DNA of 64,000 nucleotides from Plotosus lineatus (GCA_024760905.1 CM045737.1:11143726-11207725); one strand, 5' to 3'. Counted from the stretch's first letter, positions 1 to 12,023 are shown. The notes: generated from the letters alone by a model not told the origin. Numbers and translations: made by a program.

Positions 1-2156
1 TTTTATCCCGTTCCTGTCTTTTTGATCCCTCTGATGCGTCTTGGTCTGAGAGTCGCCGCGCGTGTTTCGTGTCGCTCTGGGCGAGTATCCGGTCTTGACG
101 TGGCACATTTCGCTCCTGTAGCCGGCAGTCTGGCAGCACATTTAGGGAAGGCATGGTGAAAAAAGAACGAGAGAAGAACGAGAGAGAGCGGGCGGAGAAT
201 AGAAGAGCGAGAGAGGGAGAGAGAGAGAGAGAGAGAGAGGGAGGAACCTGCTAGCCATATAAGGGTTGATGGGACCCTGGGGGAATTGATTTTTTGGATC
301 GTCTATGGCTATCAATTTTTTTTTCAGATTGTCAATTCTTCGCTACGATGCTCTGCCTTCTACACCTCCATCTTCCGTCAGCAGTTCTCCAGCGCTCTCC
401 TCTCCTCCCATATATCTGTCTTCTTTCTGTACTTCAAGTCCTCTTACACTTTCCTGCTCCCTCTCTTGCGCTCTGCCCCCACCCCACCCCAAAGCGGTAC
501 CAGATGTTGTAGAGTTGACGCCAACCCGTCATTTCTGACCTTTTTTTTTTTTCAACCTTTAAAAAACTCCAGCAGGAAGTGGGCCTCTAAAAAGGAAAAA
601 AGAGAAAGTTTTAGAGGGCTACAGTCTAGGAGGGGTGCAGGGAAGAGAGTGAAAGTGGAAGAGGGAGACAAAAGGAAGAGAAAGAGGGTTAGAAGGAAAG
701 GATACAAGATGTGAATATGTTTTGTCTGCTCTCTTATTTTCTTTCTTTAGTAAATGTTGGGTATTTGCATCGTCAGCCTTCACCTCCGCAGTGTGTCTGA
801 GCTTCATGCCTGCAGTTCTTCCTTCGTTCTCTGCATCTCTGCAACTTCTCTGCTGCGTCGCTCTTCACAGTGTAATCCAAGCCGTTTCCTGAGACCCCAG
901 CCCCTCCTGGACAGAAGGAGGGGGAGAGAATGTGAGGGGTGGGAGCTGCCCCCCTCTTTTTGAGAAATGTTGTTGTGTTTTAGAGGTTCAGGCCAAATAA
1001 TGACTTCCACATGTGAGCCTTCTCTTTCTATCTTTCAATCTCCTTTTCATTCTTTTTCTCTCCCTCACAAGGCTTTTGCCACTCACTGAAAAGCTTGTAG
1101 CATCCTTATGTTCTTCGATCCAGCTATGCTAACTCTGAGTCTCTGGATAAAGATCACACCAGCTCTGGAACGCTTTAGGACCCGCATGACGCTGCTTTCT
1201 GGCTGTTATTAGAGCTGATTGGTGATAATTGTAAAATTTCAGCATTTGTTAAACGATCTCATATGCGTTTGGTTGTGTAATTTGTGTTTGAACCTTTGGG
1301 TTTTCAAAGGCAGAAATAATCAAGTAAAAATTCCATCGACAAATTTCAATTGCCCACCTGACCTCAATATCTCCAGTTATATAGGATTTCTGTTTCCTTT
1401 TGACATAAATTATACGGAATAGTTTCCCATGAAGTGAAATGTTTTTTAAAAAATTAGATGCCTTTGCGTATGCTGACAGTTAATAATATAGAATCTTTAT
1501 TTCTGTATCATTTTCAGTTTACGTTCAGCGAAAGTTCTTCAACTTGCATGCTTTTGGTCTGTGTGAAGAGATTACTGTGATCAACAGTCAGCAAACAGTT
1601 TTTTAATACTTTATGCAGTAAACAGCTAAAGAAAGCTAGCAACACCCCCCCCCCCCCCCCAAAAAAAAAAAAAAAAAAAGGTTTGCGTGCCTGAATGACA
1701 CTGCGAAGAGCCTCTATCACCTGAGAGCTCACAGGTTTGAGCCTCGCGTTTTTCATGCAACCATCTGTGGCCAGGAGCACACGAAAGCTGATTGGCAGAG
1801 CTCTCAGGGAGGCATAGCATGTGATCTCATTCCTCTAACTCACATGTAACACTGGTCAAACACAAGGGGCCATCCATGATATGTATGCGCGGCAATTAAA
1901 AAAAGAAATGTGACCTGCTGGAATCATGTGTGTTGAAGGAAGCACATGCTTGTCTTCAACCATCCCTGGTTGACAGCTGTTATGCCATCAGGAAGTAGTC
2001 CCTGTTAGGTAGGATTTGACTTTGATAAAATCAGGGGCAAATTTGTGTAAACTAAAATGTTGTTTGTGGAATGCAAATAAAGTATAAACTATGAGCAAAG
2101 GAGAAGGAGCGGTTTTGTTTTAGATAGTACATCAAATAATATATACAGTATAGAGT
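1..2156. other. dnm3 intron, mostly unclassified
   Basis: No exon was found. There is a purine-rich (GA)n region at about 165-245, several CT-rich stretches to 1100, and a poly-C run followed by poly-A at 1644-1680. Bases 1690-1850 resemble the weak repeat copies at 31.86-32.37 kb (shared phrases such as gctgaytggc…agctct). The rest is ordinary non-coding sequence. Confidence 0.5.
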
Positions 2157-2500
2157 GATATGGTGGCTTAGTGGTTAGCAAGTCCACCTAACAACAAGAA
2201 GGTCCAAGGTTCAAGTCCTGGGCTTCAGTGTTTCTTTGTGAAGTTTGCATGTTCTCCCCTTATGATTACTACATGGGTTTCCTCCCAGAGTCCAAAGACA
2301 TGCACTTTGGGCTAATCGGCTGTTCCAAATTGTCCCTGGGTATGAGAGTGATTGTGAATGATTGTATGTGTTGCCCTGCAATGGTCTGGTGCGCTGTTCT
2401 GGGTGCCTCCCGCCTCCGCTCCTTATCGGCTGAAATAGGCTTCGGTCTCCTTGCAACCCTGATGGTAAGATTAAGTGGTTTGGCAAATGAAGGAGATAAG
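2157..2500 (+). mobile_element. tRNA-derived SINE, HE1-like
   Basis: A pol III A box (tggcttagtggttagc) is followed by a B box (ggttcaagtcct). The body includes gtttgcatgttctccc, and the end is …caaccctgatggtaagattaagtgg. The same body recurs many times in this window on both strands. It resembles the HE1-type SINEs of fishes; the family name is tentative. Confidence 0.8.
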
Positions 2501-3503
2501 TGAGAATAGATTTATGCACTGCTTAAAAGTGGTACTCCTGATTGATAGATGTCCAAGACTTTGGTTTGTTTTGAGTGTTTTACGTGTTCCTGTTATGTGA
2601 AGCCTCTGGTTTTTGACCTTTGCTCCACGAATATTTACCTGCAAGTTTAGCTGCATATCTGGTTAGATTATGTGCTTTTATTCCATGTGAGTCTGAACAG
2701 TGTTGTATGAGCCTCTCCGACGTCATTCTGTTTCATTATTATTAATAAGCCTGTTTTGTAATTTTATTTTATTTATTTATTGACTTATTTTATTCCTGCC
2801 CATCACTATACAAGTCAGTGATGCATAACAGCCAGTTAGCATCAACTCAGTGACACAGCAGTTTTATTGGGATTCCTGTGGTGGTATGTGTAAACACCAG
2901 ACAGAACAATCATCCAAGCCATGTTCCATGACCATGCTGTTCACCTTGGGAGTGTCACCATCAATTGTACACTTTATATGCCAAATGTACCTAATCACAT
3001 GATCAACACTTTACTGCTATATTTTAGCAGCTGTAAAAGGCTGGTAAATTAGAATTTCTAATTCTCTAAAGGACGATTAGGAAACAAAGAGCACTGACTG
3101 GTGAACATGAGCAAAAAACACTCTCAAGTATTTACAATACCACACTAATATGACACAGACCACACAAGCTCATCACAGGAGCACTTGGTTAGTCAGTAAA
3201 GCTGTTGACTGAATTTCTGTGTCATCTTTTCAAACACTGGCCACTAATGTGCTTTGTGGAAAGACAAGTCAAAAATATCGAGTAGGAACTTCCTACATCC
3301 AACTTTTGTGTGCAACACAGCTTCTCTCGAAAGCGATGTGTGTTCACTGATGGATTTTGCATGGAGCAGCTTCAGGAGCATGTTGGCTCACTTATGGTTG
3401 AATGGTTATTGTTTACTGGTGGGCTTGAGCTCGTGTTGAGAGAGCTTCCTGATTCAAAAACTTCACAATTGACATGTGCCCTGTGTGTGAACCCCTTCTT
3501 TAG
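2501..3503. other. dnm3 intron, nothing recognised
   Basis: AT-rich intronic sequence leading to the acceptor at 3503. No exon, RNA gene or clear repeat was seen. Confidence 0.5.
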
Positions 3504-3613
3504 GAAAAAGAGAAGAAGTACATGCTGCCTCTGGACAACCTGAGAGTGCGTTATGTGGAGAAGACCTTCATGTCCAGCAAACATGTTTTTTCCATCTTTA
3601 ACACAGAGCAGAG
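3504..3613 (+). CDS. dnm3: dnm3 exon: C-terminal half of PH domain, part 1
   Basis: Internal exon of a dynamin gene. It encodes 36 codons plus two bases, including [20 protein letters not shown] and then [17 protein letters not shown]. This is the strand-rich second half of the dynamin pleckstrin-homology domain, which binds phosphatidylinositol 4,5-bisphosphate at necks of endocytic pits. The acceptor is ttctttAG at 3501-3503 and the donor is AG|GTCAGC at 3614. The exon enters in phase 0 and leaves two bases, which the exon at 14120 completes as Arg. No exon for the GTPase, middle or first PH half is visible upstream, so those lie outside the window. A (CA)n tract begins five bases into the following intron. 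The family call (dynamin) is firm; the paralogue (dnm3) rests on the neighbouring pigc and on the GED sequence. Confidence 0.93.
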
Positions 3614-3615
3614 GT

Positions 3616-3617
<2 letters not shown>

Positions 3618-3668
<51 letters not shown>
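3618..3668. repeat. (CA)n microsatellite next to the dnm3 donor site
   Basis: About 25 uninterrupted CA units start five bases after the exon border at 3613. Confidence 0.97.
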
Positions 3669-3670
<2 letters not shown>

Positions 3671-3808
3671 AAAGGTTTATGTTGGGAAGGTTTACGTTTG
3701 TGTGGTTGTCAGAAATTATCAGGCTGCAGACTGGGAAATGGAGACACAGCTAGTTACAGACAAACCACATTTTAGTGACTCACGGCTTAGAACTCACACA
3801 CCGACCAG

Positions 3809-3813
3809 TATGT

Positions 3814-3868
<55 letters not shown>
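3809..3868. repeat. (TG)n microsatellite
   Basis: About 28 TG units with one TA and one CG interruption. It is complementary to the (CA)n tract 140 bp upstream. Confidence 0.97.
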
Positions 3869-3871
<3 letters not shown>

Positions 3872-4217
3872 CTTGCCACTAATAAGAGGTCATGATACTT
3901 GCTCACAGCTGTACTTTGATTTATCATCAGGCAGTTATAAAACAGATTCAAATGCATAAGAAAACCTGTAAAACTCAACACACACTTTGACAAGCACCAT
4001 TACGAAACAGTCTGTGTACTACTAATCACCCGGTTCCGTCTCTCCTGCCTGTCTGTGGTCCCGTCTCTGCTCCTTACCATGGTCTTTGCTGTTACTTCTG
4101 GAATTTGTGCTCAGTTCTCTTGGCTGCTCTTTGCTTGGGAGTTTCCCAGAACATTTATTACTCTAGACACAAAATGGGAGCACAAGAGATTTAGAAGTGC
4201 TGGACACAGCACATATA

Positions 4218-5440
4218 CAGTTGTGTTCAAAATAATATCAGTCAGACATCATTAACATGATCAATCACTGTTTTGGGGAGAAATTATATTTCTACATGGC
4301 AAATAATTTACTAGCAGGTGTAGTAGAGTAAGAGAATCCAACAGACGCAACAGTCATGACATGCTGCTTCTGATTCTGTGCAATTGAATGGGGCATGTTC
4401 AAAATGATAGCAGTGTGGAGTTCAATTAGTGACAAAATTTATTGTTTGACAAACAGGAACCAATTACTGTATTGCCCTTATTTAAGGAAGGAAAGCGGAA
4501 AACGTTGCACATGCTGGTTAATAGTGCATTTCTCTCTGAAATTCTGAGGAAAATGGGTCGTTCCAGATACTGTTGAGAAGAACAACGTGCCTTGATTAAA
4601 AAGTTGATTGGAGAGGGGAAACATATAGAGAAGTTCAGAAAACGAGAGGCAGCTCAGCTAAAATGATCACAAACGCTTTAAATGGCAACCAAAATCTGAA
4701 AGACGTGGAAGAAAGTGAAAAACTACCATTCAATTGGATCGAAGACGAGCCAAAATGGCAAGGACTCAGTCACCAATCAGCTCCAGGAAGTACACAGAAG
4801 GTCTAAAGTTACCTGTGAGTCCTGTTACAATTAGAAGACGCATATGTGAAGCGAAGCTATTGGCAAGAATCCCTGCAAAGTCCAACTGTTGGAAAAAAAG
4901 ACGTGCTGAAGAGGTTACAATTTGCCAAAGAGCACATTGATTGCCCTAAAGAGAAATGACAGAATTTTGCGGACTGATGAAAGTAAAATTGTTCTTTTTG
5001 GGTCTATCGGCACTCTAGAGGAGCCCCAAACACTGAATTCAAGCCACAATATACTGTGATGACAGTAAAATGTGGTGGTGTAATCATCATGACATGGCGA
5101 TGTTTCTCATACTACAGTGTCAGGCCTATGTATCGCATACCAGGAATCATGGATCAGTTTGAATATTTGAAGAGATGATGCTTGAAATGGGAGTTCCAAA
5201 TAAACAACAACCCCAAACACAGCAGTAAATAGGCCACATCTAGGTTCCAGACAATCAAGATTGGCATTATGGTGCGGCATACCCATCTTCGGACTTTTAA
5301 TCTAATAGAAAACCTGTGGGGTGACATCAAAAATACAACACCAAGAAAGACCGAAGAACTGTGGAATGTAATCCTGTCCACAAGTGCCAAAAGTTGGTTG
5401 CCTCCATGCACATCGATGTACAGAAACTGATGTGTGACAG
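4218..5440 (+). mobile_element. Decayed Tc1-like transposon
   Basis: It starts with a TA-flanked inverted-repeat end (CAGTTGTGTTCAAAATAATA). A degraded transposase follows on the + strand: MGRSRYC…EEQRALIKKLIGEG near 4554-4620, GLKLPVSPVTIRRRICEAKL near 4800-4860, and QFAKEHIDWP then TDESKIVLFG near 4920-5000. The paired-like HTH and the first catalytic Asp region can be recognised through several frameshifts and stops. The right inverted repeat is not clear. Confidence 0.8.
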
Positions 5441-5469
5441 TTGCCGGACGAATGGACTGACGGCTGCCA

Positions 5470-6853
5470 CCCGTTCCAATAGCTTCCGGATTAGATTAAG
5501 GTCAGGACTTTGACTTAGCTATTCCAAAACATTAACTTTATTCTTGTTTAACCATTCTTTGATAGAAAGACTTGTGTGCTTAGGATGGTTGACTTGCTGC
5601 ATGATCCACTTTCTCTTGAGAGTCAGTTCATGGACAGAAGTCCTGACGTTTTCCTTTAGTATTTACAAATATAATTCAGAATACATTCTTCCATCAATGA
5701 TGGAAAACCATTCTGTTCCAGATGCAATAAAACAGGCCCCAACCGCGCTACTTCCACCATCGTGTTTCACAGATAGGACAAGGTTCTTATGCTGGAATTA
5801 AGTCTTTTCCTTTCTCCAAACATAATGTTTCACATTCAACCCAACAAGGTTCTATTTTGGTCACATTTGTTCCCATCACATTTTCCCAATAGCCTTCTGG
5901 TTTGTCCACGTGATCTTTTACACACTGCAGATGAGCATCAATGTTCTTTTTGGACAGCAGTGGTTTTCTCCTTGCAATCCTACCATTCACACTATCGTTG
6001 TTCAGTGTTCTTCTGATGGTGGATGGTGGACTCATTAACATAAGCCAATGTGAAAGAGGTCTTCAGTTGCTTAGAAGTTATCCTGGTCTTTTGTGACCTT
6101 GCTGAATGTTACACACCTTTCTCTTGGATTGATCTTAGTTGGTCGATCACTGCTGGGAGGGTAACAATGGACTTAGATTTCCTCCATTTGTCCACAGGCT
6201 CTCCTACTGTGGATTGATGAAATCCACACCCTGTAGAGATCGTTTTATAACCTTTTCCAGGTTGATGAGCATCAACAACCATCACATCTGATTGTTCTCC
6301 TATTGATTGAAAACACCTGACTTCAATTTCACCTTAAAATAACCTGCGAACCTCCAGGTTCACAAACTTTTCCCACTAACAGATATGTAATTTTGGATAA
6401 TTTTTTTGTTAAATAGTAAAAAATAGTTTTCTTTCATTTATTTAACTTGCTTTTCCATTTTTCCATTAGTCTCACAAGAGAAATTATTGCCTCTGCATTT
6501 AACCCATTCAAAGTGAGCACATACACACTCAGAGCAGTTTGCTACCGCACACATTGGGGGCTCACAGTGAGCAGCTGGGGCTTCGGTGCCTTACTCAAGG
6601 GCACTTCAGCCATGAATGTAGAGGAAGGGAAGGTGGAGCTCACTCCCCCACCACCACGCATTTTTACTGCTGGTTCCGGAACTGAATCAGTGACCTTTCG
6701 GTCCCAAAGCCGCTTTCTCTTACCATTTGGACTACAACTGCCCCTTGGTCCGCTTTATAAGATTATCATGCGAGTCATAAAAGTAGATCATGTTTATATT
6801 TATGCAGAAATTTTGAAAATTCTTAAGGGCTTACGAACTTTCGAGCACCACTG
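5470..6853 (-). mobile_element. Decayed Tc1-like transposon of a second family, split by a SINE
   Basis: The - strand carries pieces of a Tc1-type transposase, for example STIRRTLNNDSVNGRIARRK then PLLSKKNIDAHLQ and KDHVDKPEGYW within 5787-6041. The right end is the common fish inverted repeat CAGTGGTGCTCGAAAGTTCG read from 6853, with TA after it. The coding part has stops and frameshifts. A SINE-like insert lies at about 6484-6750. Confidence 0.8.
6484..6750 (-). mobile_element. SINE-like insertion inside the Tc1 remnant
   Basis: This block separates the transposase tail from the Tc1 terminus. It includes phrases such as ggcttcggtgccttactcaagggcacttcag and a degenerate B-box-like end, as in fish tRNA-derived SINEs with a 'GTGCCTTGCTCAAGGGCAC' core. 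Borders are approximate. Confidence 0.55.
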
Positions 6854-7384
6854 TATATGGCAACAGCGGTATGTGTGCTCTGATTAGTCGATGCGCAGGC
6901 AATATTTTACAATGAATCGGTGCATATCCGATCACAGCTTCGCTGGTATCTAGGTGCATTATGATCTTTAGCAGCTTTCAAAGCATTTAGTGTTTTCTAG
7001 AAGAGAAAAGGCATACAGGAAATATTCTAATGGAATTCTAATGTAGTGTCTTGCAAAGTACTTTTTCCGCTCGGCAGAAAGTTCTTGCTCATCATGGGAG
7101 GGGAAACAAACTGAAAGTTACCAAAACTAACCGACGCAAATGAAGACACTTTGTTCAACAGTGTCTGAAGTGAGTTTCAAAAGGCCGCCGTTTTAAAATG
7201 CTATACAGTATAATAAATTAGTCGTTAACTTTGCTTGCTCGGTCTGCACAGAGAAATCTTGGTCCCCTGTCTTTTTGCACCTCGTCCCATCTCGTGGTCA
7301 CCCTCGGACTGTACCCTGGGTGGAGGTTTCTTTGTAAAGAGCTCATGCTTGTTTAATAAGTAGTTTATATATACACAGTGTGGG
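6854..7384. other. dnm3 intron, nothing recognised
   Basis: Unclassified non-coding sequence between a Tc1 remnant and a SINE. Confidence 0.5.
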
Positions 7385-7662
7385 AGTGTTATAGTAGTGT
7401 AGTGGTTAGCACATCTGCCGCACAGCAAGAAGGACCTACGTTTCAGATCGAGGCTTTGGTGTTGTGTGTGGAGTTTACATGTTCTCCCTGTGTGTGCACG
7501 AGGTTTTTCTGAAGGTTTCTGTTCTCAGATGATCCTAGGTGTCAGTGTGAATAGTTGTTTATGTTTTGACCTGGTGATCTCTTTTGGGTTTATCCCGCTT
7601 TCATCCAGTGTCGGCTGAGATAGGCACCAGCCTCCCCTCAATCCTCAACAGCTCAGCAAATG
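7385..7662 (+). mobile_element. SINE, HE1-like, diverged
   Basis: It has an A-box-like tagtgtagtggttagc, then caagaaggacctacg, gtggagtttacatgttctccctgtg and a terminal …ggctgagataggcaccagcctcccctcaatcc. The order matches the copy at 2157. A (TG)n tract follows at 7664-7702. Confidence 0.7.
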
Positions 7663-7663
7663 A

Positions 7664-7664
7664 C

Positions 7665-7702
<38 letters not shown>
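7664..7702. repeat. (TG)n microsatellite
   Basis: About 19 TG units directly after the SINE. Confidence 0.95.
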
Positions 7703-7706
<4 letters not shown>

Positions 7707-8082
7707 ACATGGTCTTTTTCTCTTCCCCACGTACATGCACGCTAACATATGGTCAGTGCTGTAGGACTGACTGTCACATTCCTGGCTGGTGTGTTTGTTT
7801 CCCCCTTCCCTCTCCCTCAACAAGATTCTTTCCTAAGAAACACATCTCCGTTTTTGATTGTGGGTGTGGCTGGGACTAATTAGAGGCTTAATTAGTCAGT
7901 GCTATGTAAGCAAACAGAAAGCTGCACTGATTCGTTCACATAATCCTTTGTAAATGCACGCAAACTGGTTGCACTCTTCCATTCTTTCCCTCTGGACCAT
8001 TTTTGCTCCTTGTAACCTTCTTGGTTGTTATTCTGCCCTCTGGTTTATTTTTTTTTCTCACGTTTCTTTTTTTTTTTTTTTT

Positions 8083-8372
8083 TTTTTAACTATGCTGTCC
8101 CCTTAGTGCAGTCAACTTGGTTATCAAAAGCCAGCCATGTCTCTCCCTGTCTGTGGTGAGACACATGTAAAAGAACCATTGCTGACTTTCGTAAAGAGTA
8201 GGCTGCAAAGTCATCAGCGTGTTTCTGTCCCTTGCTAAAAAGGGTTGTGACAGGAAGGGCATCCAACGTAAAAAACCTCTGCCAAAATCAAACGTGCGAA
8301 TCAGATGATTCGCTGTGGCGACTCCTGAGTAAAAGGGAAAGTGCCGAAAGGAAAACAAACAGTGTATTGTCC
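8083..8372 (+). mobile_element. SINE with RTE-like tail, head missing
   Basis: It shares the body ttatcaaaagccagccatgt…accattgctgactttcg…gggttgtgacaggaagggcatcc with the complete copy at 61012-61344. Its tail gctgtggcgactcctgag…gccgaaag resembles the 3' end of the RTE LINE at 38.25 kb. Confidence 0.75.
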
Positions 8373-8401
8373 TATCACAATACAATTATCATTTTATAAA
8401 T

Positions 8402-8641
8402 TTCTTTCTTCCTTTCTGCTTTTTCCCTTTCTCGGGAGTCGCCACAGCAAATCATCTGATTTGCACATTTGATTTGGCATAGATTTTTACGTCGGATGCC
8501 CTTCCTGTCACAACCCTTTAGCAAGGGACAGAAACACGCTGACGGCTTTGCAGCTACTCTTTATGAAAGTCAGCAATGGTTCTTTTACATGCCTCTCACC
8601 ATAGACAGTGAGAGACATGGCCCAGTTAGCTGCACTGGGGG
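8402..8641 (-). mobile_element. SINE with RTE-like tail, 5'-truncated, with target duplication
   Basis: The same SINE body and tail lie in reverse orientation to the copy at 8083-8372. It is flanked by a perfect 18-bp direct repeat, AATTATCATTTTATAAAT (8384-8401 and 8642-8659). Truncation at the tRNA-head side is what target-primed reverse transcription would leave. Confidence 0.85.
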
Positions 8642-8729
8642 AATTATCATTTTATAAATAAATTTTAAAAAGTTTTCAGTAATTTATTTTTTTGGAACGG
8701 GTATAAAGATAAACACACCAATTTGCCCT

Positions 8730-9110
8730 CCTGTACTGTATTGGACATGTCTCAAGGATGGGAGATGAGCCTATCCTGAAGATCCTGCTGTTTGATCAAC
8801 TGAATTAGGTCCGGAGGTCACACGGCAGCAATGGAAACATTACAAGGACATCATCAAGGCCACTCTTAAGTCAACAACATGGAAGATGCAGGCCAAGAAC
8901 CGATCTCGATGGTGTAAGATCTGACACGAAGGTGACAACCATTTCAAGACGAGATGAATAGCCGAGCTGAATGCCGGACACGATGCAAGACCTGCTGTCA
9001 CACAGAATCAAGGTCTACCACAGTTATCACCTCAACCAGCACTGCCAAAACCTACCCAAGACATCCGTGTCATCTGCCTCAAGCCATGTGCATTATACAT
9101 CGGTGTGGTC
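8730..9110 (+). pseudogene. LINE C-terminal coding remnant
   Basis: The + strand reads IGHVSRMGDEPILKILLFDQ followed by stops and frameshifts. This resembles the '(W)xGHVxRMxDxRxPKxLLxGxL' C-terminal stretch of many fish LINE polyproteins. No reverse transcriptase core is left. Confidence 0.5.
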
Positions 9111-9219
9111 AGTCACCTCAGACACAAACAACCATCATAATTTCCAAAGGAAGGAAGATTTACGCCACTATCAGTAATAAACATCATAATGCAGGCACAC
9201 ATGTTCAGATATATCAATT

Positions 9220-9960
9220 CAGGGCTGCCAACTTGTATGAATTTATCCGTATTCATACGAAAAATAACAAAATATGGCAATACAATTTTTTCAGACATTA
9301 ATGAGTTTCAAACTTTCAGGAAAATATGCTCCTTTCAATTTTATTTGACAATAATTTATCAATAATTCTGATGAATTGCATGAAATCCGATCAAGTTTAC
9401 CTTCCTGGCAAAGCCAAGTCTCACGATAATCTGACGGGATGTTACTGTTGTATTTTACCACATGATTCGTTAATCAGCAGCAAGGAAGGTCGATTTCCAT
9501 GAATCACTTCTTACATACACTCTGTGGTAGCCAGAGCCAAACATAGCCAGGGAGGCAAACATAGCCAGCTTGTGACCGGTTTACTTACACTTTATAACTT
9601 TTTTCTTGTCCTGAACTGTCTTACTTGTTATTTGTAAATGCTGATTTCAAATATCATTCAGGGTCATGCGTAATATAATAAATATGCAATATGTAATAAT
9701 AAGTATGACACATTCTATATTGTAACACCAGTAGGATTATGTCAAATAAACATGGTTTTCTCAATTGTTTCTGTTGTTTCATTATTAATCCAAAATTCAG
9801 TAAAATGTAACAAAGATAACCTGTATGTCCATATATGTAATTTTGTGGAATCCTAATTTGAGTACTAATTTTGTCTATTACGAATACTAATTTTCAGCTC
9901 AAAATACTAATTTTCGGTTTATCGACTACAGAATGGTACTTTCCTGGGTTGGCAGCACTG
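9220..9960. mobile_element. Non-autonomous DNA element with CAGGGCTGCCAAC termini
   Basis: The left end is CAGGGCTGCCAAC (9220) and the right end GTTGGCAGCACTG (to 9960), a 13-bp inverted repeat with one mismatch. A perfect 8-bp-arm hairpin (gtatgaat…attcatac) sits at 9235-9258. Size and termini suggest a hAT-like miniature element, but no convincing 8-bp target duplication is visible. Confidence 0.5.
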
Positions 9961-10384
9961 TCCGTTAACATTTATACCTTGAAAAGGTTTAAAAATACTT
10001 AAGAAAAACAACCAGTTGCTGACTTAAGATCCCAGTGTAATATTTATAGAACCCAATAAATAGAACCAATTCAACAAAAAATGTATACAACTAAAAGAGA
10101 ATAAATAATAAGCCTCATTCGAACCAGGAAAATGTTCTAACCATACCTTTTTATCGCCATCACATCTGATATCTGTGCGTCTGTCTGTCTGATCATAACT
10201 GTACAAGCCTATTGATTTTCGGTTTGATCTGATGTCCAATATGCCTGCCGCAGGCACCATCTTGAATTTAAGCTCTGCTCACTTGCTCAGAAAGCATCAC
10301 CGATTTACCAAAGTTTTCTGCGGGTCTTGCCTGCTTTATGCGGCTATTTTTACTCAGCTAAATAGCACACATTAATCATGGAAA
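9961..10384. other. dnm3 intron, nothing recognised
   Basis: Unclassified non-coding DNA. Confidence 0.5.
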
Positions 10385-10474
10385 ATAATCATTGGTCAGG
10401 AAAATAATCATAATTGTGCCATTGATCGATTGATCAATGGTACAATTATGATTATTTTCCTGACCAATGATTAT
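10385..10474. repeat. 90-bp near-perfect hairpin
   Basis: Two 43-nt arms around the spacer GATT pair at 42 of 43 positions; the single mismatch is G versus A in attgtGcc. The arms read ataatcattggtcaggaaaa… and their exact complement. Confidence 0.95.
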
Positions 10475-10974
10475 ATTTATATTACTTGCCTATTGTGATG
10501 GACCTAGATAATACAGACATGAAAAACCATGTTTTTGGACTGTGAGGGGGAAAGCAGGGTATCTGGATGAAATCCACACATGCTCGCAATGAGAAAACAT
10601 GCAAACTCCATACAGAAAGTCCCTTTAAGTCAAAGTGAAATTCAGAATCCTTCCACTGAGGTAAAAGTGCAAACCATCGAGGAATCCTTTCAAGAAAACA
10701 ATTTGAGCTTAATTAGTGAACAGCACAATAAAGCAGTGCAATCGTCAACGGATAATTAACAAGATCATTTCATTCAAATGCAGAGAGACCTTGTTAATTC
10801 TTGGTTGATGAAATACTCAAACGTGTGATTTGCGAAAATGTTGCGTAGTAGATAGCAATTACACACCTAAGGCGAGGTGGATATCGCTGAAGTCCATGAG
10901 ACAAAACATTAAGGTGACTAAATAATTCAGACTGAGGTGCATAATTGTTTAATTTTATACTATACAGTACCTTT
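10475..10974. other. dnm3 intron, nothing recognised
   Basis: Non-coding. A short phrase near 10550-10625 (catgcaaactccatacagaaag) recalls the HE1-like SINE body but is too diverged to bound. Confidence 0.4.
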
Positions 10975-11327
10975 TCATTCATTCATTTTTCTGAACTGCT
11001 TAATCCTAATTAGGGTCGCAGGGAGGCTGGCAACCATCTCAGCCGACTCTGGGCAAGGGCAGGGTTACCCTGGACAGCTCGCCAGGCCATCGCAGGCCAA
11101 CACTCACGCAACCATCCATACTCACACCTAGGGTTGATTTGGAACAGGCAATTAGCCTACTTTGCATGTTTTTGGACTGTGGGAACAAAACGGCGTACCC
11201 GGAGAAAACCCACAGAAGCACATGGAGAACATGCAAATTCCACACAGAAACACTCAGGCTTGGAATCGAACCCAGGCTTTCTTGCTGTGAGGCGGACGCA
11301 GTAACCACAACGCCACCATACCACCTT
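10975..11327 (-). mobile_element. SINE, HE1-like, nearly complete
   Basis: Reverse-strand copy: tail cattcatttttctgaactgcttaatcctaattagggtcgcaggg at the left. Then the body gcatgtttttggactgtgggaac… and agaacatgcaaattccacac, and the head (ggcttggaatcgaacccaggctttcttgctgtgaggcggacgcagtaacca) at the right, holding the reversed B and A boxes. Confidence 0.85.
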
Positions 11328-11970
11328 ATACAATACCTGTAAAGCAAAATAAATCAAGGTCTTTATAGTTTATTTTTTCCATATTTCACCCATTACAGAG
11401 GCGGGTCAGGTAAGCACCATGCACAAGGCATTGGCACTGTGTAGCTAAAGGCATGTACAGATTTTTAGTACATACTACACTGAAACCAAAGTAAACCACA
11501 TATGCTTTTAAATTCACCCAGAGTTTTAGTACATGTTGTGCAGAAATACAAGAAAAACAAACTGAAATGAGATTTTAAGTTTTGGGGTTTTTTTTTTTCT
11601 CATTTTTAAGACATGACAATGATGTTGCTACCAGTTTGCAGTGACCATGAAAAACCATGAGCATCAGTTGTATTCATTAAAGCATTAAAGCATCCACCAT
11701 CGGTCAAGTTTGTGAACACCTTGATAGCTTTACACCATTTTTGTGTGTTATATACTAACCACAGTCATTTTGTCAGGCGATTAATTTTGGTGTTTTGGTC
11801 ACAAGAAATCACACTAAACACAAAACCTTAGAATTAAAGTAATCCACAGTGACTCTCTCACTCTCACAGAAACAATCTTTCACAAATTTAGTACTAACAT
11901 GTTTTTAAGGTTATGTCTGACATTATGAGTGGGGATAAAAGTGCATGCCAAGTGCCACTGGTTTAAAAAG
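11328..11970. other. dnm3 intron, nothing recognised
   Basis: Non-coding, no clear repeat. Confidence 0.5.
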
Positions 11971-11972
<2 letters not shown>

Positions 11973-12023
<51 letters not shown>

